A DNA stretch of 64,000 bases, from contig JASDFA010000010.1 of NCBI GenBank assembly GCA_035772735.1, positions 129,273,001 through 129,337,000 on the forward strand, written 5' to 3'. Of the stretch, positions 58,433 to 64,000 are shown piece by piece. The stretch's first letter is position 1, and every line of letters begins with the position of its first letter. The stretch comes from Datura wrightii. Its lineage: Eukaryota > Streptophyta > Magnoliopsida > Solanales > Solanaceae. The notes beneath the pieces are model-generated. The model was not told the DNA's origin. It was given only the letters and a program-made list of their open reading frames with translations, and ran no database searches. A program made the position numbers and the translations under genes.

Positions 58433-60495
58433 TGTTACACCCCATATGTTTCTAATGTTTAGAAGGTCTATTTGTATGTGGGTTAAGAGTTTTAGGGTAC
58501 AATATGTATGAGAAAGGGGCTCGGGGGAAGGTCGAACGAGTACAAAATCGAGATTTCAAAGTAGCAGGCTGGATAAGCTACCCAGAAGTGCAACGTGTCA
58601 CGGACCATGCTCCTCCGTGATGGGCTCTATGACACGGCCCTGAATTGGCGCGATAGGGTCCATGCCATGGAACCCTGTCCATCGCCTCAAGTATATATAA
58701 AGTTCCTCCCTTTTATTTCATTTCATTTTCCATATATAAACGACAAGAGAGGAGAGAACATGAGGAATTCAAATAAATTTCCTCCGCTTACGCTATGAAA
58801 TGCCGCCTGAATTCAAATTAACTTCAGGTATTGAAGTTTAAGGCTGTAGGGAGCTTTGCTGCAGAGTTATTTTCACGAAATTTGCCCGGCAAATCATAAC
58901 CCCGCCGAGCCAAAGTCATTGGAATTGCTCCAAACTAAGTTCTATATGATCACAGGTTTCAAGTAAGCATTTTTTCCTTCTGGAATTTTGAGGAATTACG
59001 AGTTTTCGACCATGTTTTGTTAAGTTGAAATAATAGTTAATATTTATATATATATAGTTATCATTTTTATTGAATTTAGTACTTGAACTAGTCATTTTCC
59101 CCCAGTAATATGATTGCAGTTGAGAAGAGCAATTGAATATGAACTGAGACTCACCAGTTAATCAGTAATCGGAGAACGAGGTATGTTAAGGCAGTTTTCC
59201 TTCGGCAAGTTAGTTTCCTTAGCATGATAACTCAGTTTGAATCCTAGCAAGAGTACCAGAAGCATGTCTATTGTGACTAGTGGTTGATATTAGCTGAAAC
59301 ACGTATTCCATGTTTAGTTTGGGATGGATTGCCGTATAGCTCATGATCGACCCCAGGGTTATTAGCTGTGTCGACACCCGCTAGGGGCGAGATGACGTCA
59401 CTCTACGGAGCGGTATGCCGCCCGTGAGGGACGAAGATGGGGTCCCAGGTCCTCATATGCCATGGTTGGCTCTATACACCCCCGTCGAGCCTGGTGCCCG
59501 AGGTACAGATATAAAAAGTCCACTGGACTCAGAACAACTACAGTCAAGGGCCGAGCGGGCTCAGTTGCAGACCCAGGGGACTGGTAGGATTTCTATAGCT
59601 ATTAGTTGACCCAGTGCGACTTTGATAGGGGTATATAGACTGAAGTGTACTCACCAGCGCTTATGGGGGCCCCAGGTGGGTTATTCTGTGCTGGTTGTAC
59701 CTTTCGGCTTATGGGGGCCAGGTAAGGTTTTTGTTTTCTTTAGTTATTTATAATTTAGATAGTAAGAATTCCTATTATTCAGGTATGATCTCTATGCCTT
59801 CATTTCAGTATTCTCAGTTCTATCTCTTTATTTCAGTCATTTACAATTATTGCCTTACATAATCAGTACATATTGTACTGATGCCCTTTCTGGGGCGCTG
59901 GATACTTCCCTGCAGGTACGGATAGATGAGGAGCAGGTCCTTCTTAGCCTCCAATCAGGATTAGCAGAAGAGTCGGCTCCTTTCTTCCGGAGCTTATAGA
60001 CAGAAGGTTTATTTTTTTGATTGTACAGTTTATGGGTATGTTAGGGCCCTGTCCCGACCATCATATTACTTCTATAGGCTTGCAGATTCTTTCTATTTCC
60101 CTGCGGTTAGATGTTATTGGCCGTGTGGGTCCCATATGTGTTTTAGTTTACATGTTTGCTGTGTGGGGACTTGTTTAGCTGACAGATTAGCGGCCTTGTC
60201 GGCCATAGTTTAGCATAGCACCAGATTTACTTTACAGTCATAGCTAGATATCATGGTGGTCTTGTCCGCCCGCATAGGATTCCCTGTTATTACCTGGTTC
60301 TGGTTAGCTATTTTCCTTTACAGGTGGCTATAAGGCCTTGTCAGCCGGGGGTTGTATTTACAACTGAGATATAGCCCGTTGTTTTCTCAATTTGGGAAGT
60401 AGGCCTGCACCAGGAGTGCACAAGCCTAGTTAAGCCAGTTCAGATCCTAGTAGGGCATCAGGTGACAATCATGCCTCCCAAGGTGGGGCGTGACA
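58433..60495 (+). repeat. 3' LTR of the gypsy element, complete
   Basis: 2063 bp, TGTTACACCCC...GGGGCGTGACA. It holds a GC-rich cluster (58594-58690) just upstream of a TATA box (CATATATAAACG, about 58731-58742). Confidence 0.92.
58594..58690 (+). promoter_or_regulatory. GC-rich quasi-palindromic cluster upstream of the LTR TATA box
   Basis: Short inverted words recur: CACGGACCATG, CTCCGTGATGG, GACACGGCCC, GGGTCCATGCCATGG. It lies about 40-140 bases upstream of the TATA box at 58731. Confidence 0.5.
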
Positions 60496-61788
60496 AAACA
60501 ATTCGTATAATAGGAGTCATGATCGTTTAAAGTTGTCCCTTCCAAGAACTTTCATGAAAAACCCAATCGGTGGGAAGACTCTCAACTCAACTTTTTGGTA
60601 GAGGTTCCTTATAACCTTAACTTGGATCCAATTCACTTCTTACACTTAAGAATTTATGTTAACACCTTGTTTTCTTTAAATTCATCGGGTTCGGGTCTAT
60701 CTACCTACCTAGAATAGTTCCAAACTAATTCGAAAGTCCATGGTGTACAACATCTCAACTCATGACTGAAATGACGATTCGTACCATCATCTTATGAATT
60801 GTACTGAGTCTTTGTAGCTATTGATCCTTCCTTGAAAATTCTCTGAACCTACTGTCTATGATCCTTCACTACGACTTGAACCACCCTGATACGGATCGTA
60901 GGATATAATCGTGGTTTCCTTGCCACTTCCTGCTAAACTCTCTGAATCATACCATGAAGCCTTGGTACGACTCGTATTGACTTGGTACGAGTAGTGAGAG
61001 CCTTCCATGACTTCTCAATCAGATTTTGCTGAGCTCTCTGGACCACACTACGAGTGTTTGGTACGACTCGTACAATCCTCCTACGAGTCGTACTGAAGCT
61101 CGTTCTGAGGACATTTTCTAGTTTTCTCTGTATGATCAACTTCAAATCCAGGGTTTAGTCATAGAGATTTTTGGGGTTACATGTCAGGAGGTGGAAAGGA
61201 AACCATGACTGCATGTCACAATTTGTACCATCATGGTACGGATCGTACTAACCAGTCGTGAGATGAGCTTTAGATGAACCCTAGTTTTTAAGCTTTCTAG
61301 AAATCATGGCCTACAATTTTTCTTCTAGCTATTGAAATTTTCTATCTCCTTAATCTTTTAGAGTTTTCATGACTAGTACCATGTTGTATTTGGGATGTTA
61401 ATATCATCTTGTAAAATTTCTATCCAGATTCTTGATTCTTGCATGATTTTGAATTTTCATTCTGTGAACTAGTAGTGTTTCAAAAATAGTATGATCTTTC
61501 AGAGTATATATAATTTTCTCATGATTTACGCAACCATGCTTTACAGTACTATTAGCATAGTCACTATACTTAGTAATGTCAGTAGTACCAGTATTTCAGC
61601 ATTTTCAGTCACTAGGTCTTTTAGGCTCTCAGGACCCTTCCAGATAAGTAGTTCTGATTTAGCCTTAAGACACTAGTTTGAGCTAATCAATTTAGTTAGT
61701 TATACTTAGGAGTTCAGTTGGGAGTAGTACTTAGCACTGAGCAGACCAGGGTTCCAGCGCACCCAGATCCCCTAAACTACATACCACT
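60496..61788 (+). repeat. LTR relic, + orientation, related to 49964-52318
   Basis: About 60770-61260 repeats GGTACGACTCGTA-type palindromic words, as does 52035-52210 on the opposite strand. The block 61715-61788 (GGGAGTAGTACTTAGCAC...CCAGGGTTCCAGCGCACCCAG) is an inverted relative of 50940-51010. No coding sequence was found. Confidence 0.45.
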
Positions 61789-63200
61789 GTAGGTATTTGT
61801 TCGATGCTGTGGTGACTACACGCAAGTGCATGTGGTCGAACAAGTAGTAAAGTGGCTTAAGTAAAGCCAAGTAACGATCCCACAGGGACTGAGCTACGGT
61901 ACTAATTAACTTAAGTGTTAATGAACTATATCTTTAAGAATGCAGACAACCAAATAAATAATATTTTGAGAGTTTGAGTTTACTAATTAATAAGAATCTA
62001 AGGCAAAATATAAAGTGAGTCTGAACAATAGTAATGAGCAAGCTGAGGTTAAAACGAACATGCAGGGAATTAATTTATCAATACAATTCAGTTAATCTTT
62101 CCTTCGGTTGCTAGTCAAGAATTATTGCCTATGGATTGGAACTTTCGATTCCTATCCAACTTAAGAATCATGAGCCTTAATATACATTTCTGTGATAAAA
62201 GAATTTCATGTTCTAGCCATACATTCCCGATTCCTTAATTGACTAATAAGACTTTCAAATATATTTCTATTCTGAATGTAAATCAATTCTCAATTTTTCA
62301 AACTAAGAAGAGATTATATCCTACCAATTCACATCTTTCCAATTTCTTTCCTTTTCAAAATCAAATTTAGATATACATTAACATTGGCCAAACATTAATG
62401 CAGTAAGAACAAGAATTGATAGAACAACTATTGAAGAAAAGATGAAAACTGAAATGATTAACAATTACATTCCACTACAATTGTTCTTAACCTCAGCAAA
62501 AAGTGAATTTAGACACTCATTTGTTGATTTAACATGATCAAATAAGTAGAATTCATACAAACAATTGATATAAAAAAGAAAGAGATAGAGAAGAAACCTA
62601 GAATTTTCGTCCCCTCAACTGCCTGTAACCCACGTTCTTGCTCAACCAAGTCAGAATGTTTAAAATAAAACCTAAGTGTGCTATTTATACTGTTGAGAAT
62701 TTTTTTTGGAATAACAAGCAACGTGGCACGGAGTGTATCACGGAGCACGCCCTCCGTGCCATGGAGGTATCGCGGACCCTCACTGGAATTCAGCTCCCAG
62801 GAAATTTCACCTCAACGTGCCACGGCCTGCATCGCGGAGCCTCGCCAACGAGCCATGGAGGTAACGCGAACCTCCACTACAAAATTGCAAAATTTAATTC
62901 ACCCGAGGAAGAATACCTCTGCGATGGCAGCGTGACACGGCTCCATCGCGGAGCCCTTATTTTTGCTGCTCTTCCTTGTCCTTTTCCACTCCTTATTTCC
63001 AAGTCCATTCCCGATTTCACCAACATGTATCTTAGCTTCCCAAAATTCCATTTTACCTGCAAAACAATACTAATCATGTTGGTTTGTATAAATTCACATT
63101 TAACTACAAATCACATGAGAATGTACACAATAATGATAGACAAACAAGTCGAAATGAAGCATTTGAGTATCACTTGGGCATGCAATTCTGCCCAAGATCA
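61789..63200 (-). repeat. 3' LTR of another minus-strand LTR element
   Basis: Left end TGTAGGTATTTG, right end GCCCAAGATCA next to CTTACCCCACACTTAACC, which on the minus strand is a polypurine-like stretch (GTGTGGGGTAAG) directly before the LTR start TGATCTTGGGC. A minus-strand TATA box (CAGTATAAATAGCACAC, about 62676-62692) is inside. Upstream of it on that strand lies a GC-rich cluster (62715-62960). The frames at 62638-63216 follow this cluster and are not genes. Confidence 0.6.
62715..62960 (-). promoter_or_regulatory. GC-rich quasi-palindromic cluster upstream of an LTR TATA box
   Basis: Words such as GTGGCACGGAG, CACGGAGCACG, CCTCCGTGCCATGGAGG and ATCGCGGA recur in both orientations. 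On the minus strand the cluster lies just upstream of the TATA box at about 62680. Confidence 0.5.
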
Positions 63201-64000
63201 CTTACCCCACACTTAACCTTGTTCATCCTCGAACAATATTCTCACAACTCATGCAATTGACACTCACGCATAGATACTTTGGCTCAACAATTCAAGATAT
63301 GGCTATACCAATTATTTAATATAGCAAATCATCAAGAAAACATGCATAGACTCATCAATACAATGAAGTACATCACATTAAGATCTCCTAGGCTCAAGAA
63401 TCAATTCTCGATCTTGGCAAACTCGTGCAAATCAATTGATCAAGACATCCGACACGAAATTAATCTCTCGTCAAGCATGTGCCCTCACAACACAAGAGAA
63501 ATACCCCATTTGCTATCATATGATTTCCACAGCACTACATGTAGGGGTATATGAATACAATTTCTCTCTCTCTCCCAAAGAATTCACATGCATTATGTCA
63601 TGAACCATAGGCTTGCCTCTAGTGTATTACTCCACTAATATAAGGACGAGTGATGTAAGATCACGTAGGACTTAACAGGTTGTAATGTAAGCTAAGGAAC
63701 TAGCAAATACTGGGCTAACCAATAATATCAACTAGCTTCCTTAAGTGCTTTTCAATACATCCCACCATCATTACGGCCATTTTTTTCCTTCATCCTCCCA
63801 TTCTTGAAGAAATTTTTGTTCTTTGTTTTTGTTCCCATTTCTTTAAGCACACTCGACTTACTAGCAAAGATTAGTTATACATCTTTATTTTATTTAATTT
63901 CAGCAAGTGCACCTTTGACCTTTTCTTTAACTTTCACCATTTCCGCTTTTCCTTCCATTTCACACATTGTGCTCCTTTACACTGTGGGAAAAATTATTTT
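63201..64000 (-). other. internal 3' non-coding region of the LTR element at the window edge
   Basis: It starts with the purine-rich stretch next to the LTR and contains TTGTTCATCCTCGAACAAT. No open frame with a recognisable domain is present; the coding part would lie beyond 64000. Confidence 0.45.

Larger units (their letters stand above)
52319..60495 (+). mobile_element. Ty3/gypsy chromovirus (Tekay/Del-like), 5'-truncated and decayed
   Basis: A 5' LTR lacking its first ~1.25 kb (52319-53127), a primer site, gag, protease, reverse transcriptase, RNase H, integrase with a chromodomain-like tail, a purine tract and a complete 3' LTR (58433-60495) follow in gypsy order. Order RT-RNase H-integrase separates it from copia. 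Tekay/Del placement rests on the C-terminal VLWR..W-E chromodomain-like tail and on LTR style. The frame is interrupted at least fifteen times and the reverse transcriptase box is altered, so it cannot be autonomous. Confidence 0.9.

Noticed and set aside
62638..63216. 192-codon + strand frame
   Set aside because: It runs across an LTR promoter, its GC-rich cluster and the purine tract; no domain is recognisable.

Overview
The window is nuclear plant DNA that is AT-rich and crowded with transposons. The style of its repeats (Tekay/Del-type gypsy LTRs ending in TGTTACACCCC, short copia elements primed by initiator-Met tRNA, Stowaway-like MITEs with CTCCCTCCGT ends, Helitron-like ends, a MULE) suggests a dicot with a large genome, most probably Solanaceae; the family assignment is inference. 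No bacterial or organellar genes, rRNA or CRISPR arrays were seen, and no tRNA gene was recognised by eye.

The window holds one apparently intact host gene: a membrane-anchored glycoside hydrolase family 28 protein (polygalacturonase-like) on the + strand, with five coding exons between 19528 and 39093. The splice sites join in frame to a 484-residue protein. Its second intron is about 15.2 kb and holds a nearly full-length Ty1/copia element in antisense, a TRIM-like element, several MITEs, a Helitron-like terminus and a large palindrome.

Layout. 1-1182: 5' part of a minus-strand gypsy element (gag, primer site, LTR). 1183-6282: AT-rich DNA with an unexplained minus-strand TATA box and a ~240 bp tandem repeat. 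6283-8625: solo gypsy LTR, minus strand, ending in a ~50 bp tandem array. 8626-14237: gene-free AT-rich DNA with MITE relics. 14238-18226: internally deleted copia element, minus strand. 18500-19130: MITE-like DNA directly upstream of the GH28 promoter. 19235-39093: the GH28 gene. 40421-45990: a MULE with ~340 bp terminal inverted repeats, a decayed MuDR-type transposase and, on the other strand, a decayed GRF zinc-finger/coiled-coil/transmembrane gene. 46729-47963: a composite repeat with an exact-period 190 bp tandem duplication. 48240-52318: microsatellite and LTR relics. 52319-60495: a gypsy chromovirus (Tekay/Del-like), + strand, with a truncated 5' LTR and full 3' LTR. 60496-64000: more LTR DNA and the 3' end of another minus-strand LTR element.

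Main points: inflation of one host intron by mostly antisense transposons; an upstream ATG overlapping the GH28 start; the MULE's second, GRF-type gene; decay of the gypsy coding region mainly by apparent CAG-to-TAG and CGA-to-TGA changes, as expected from methylcytosine deamination; and a recurring LTR design in which a GC-rich quasi-palindromic cluster sits just upstream of the TATA box.
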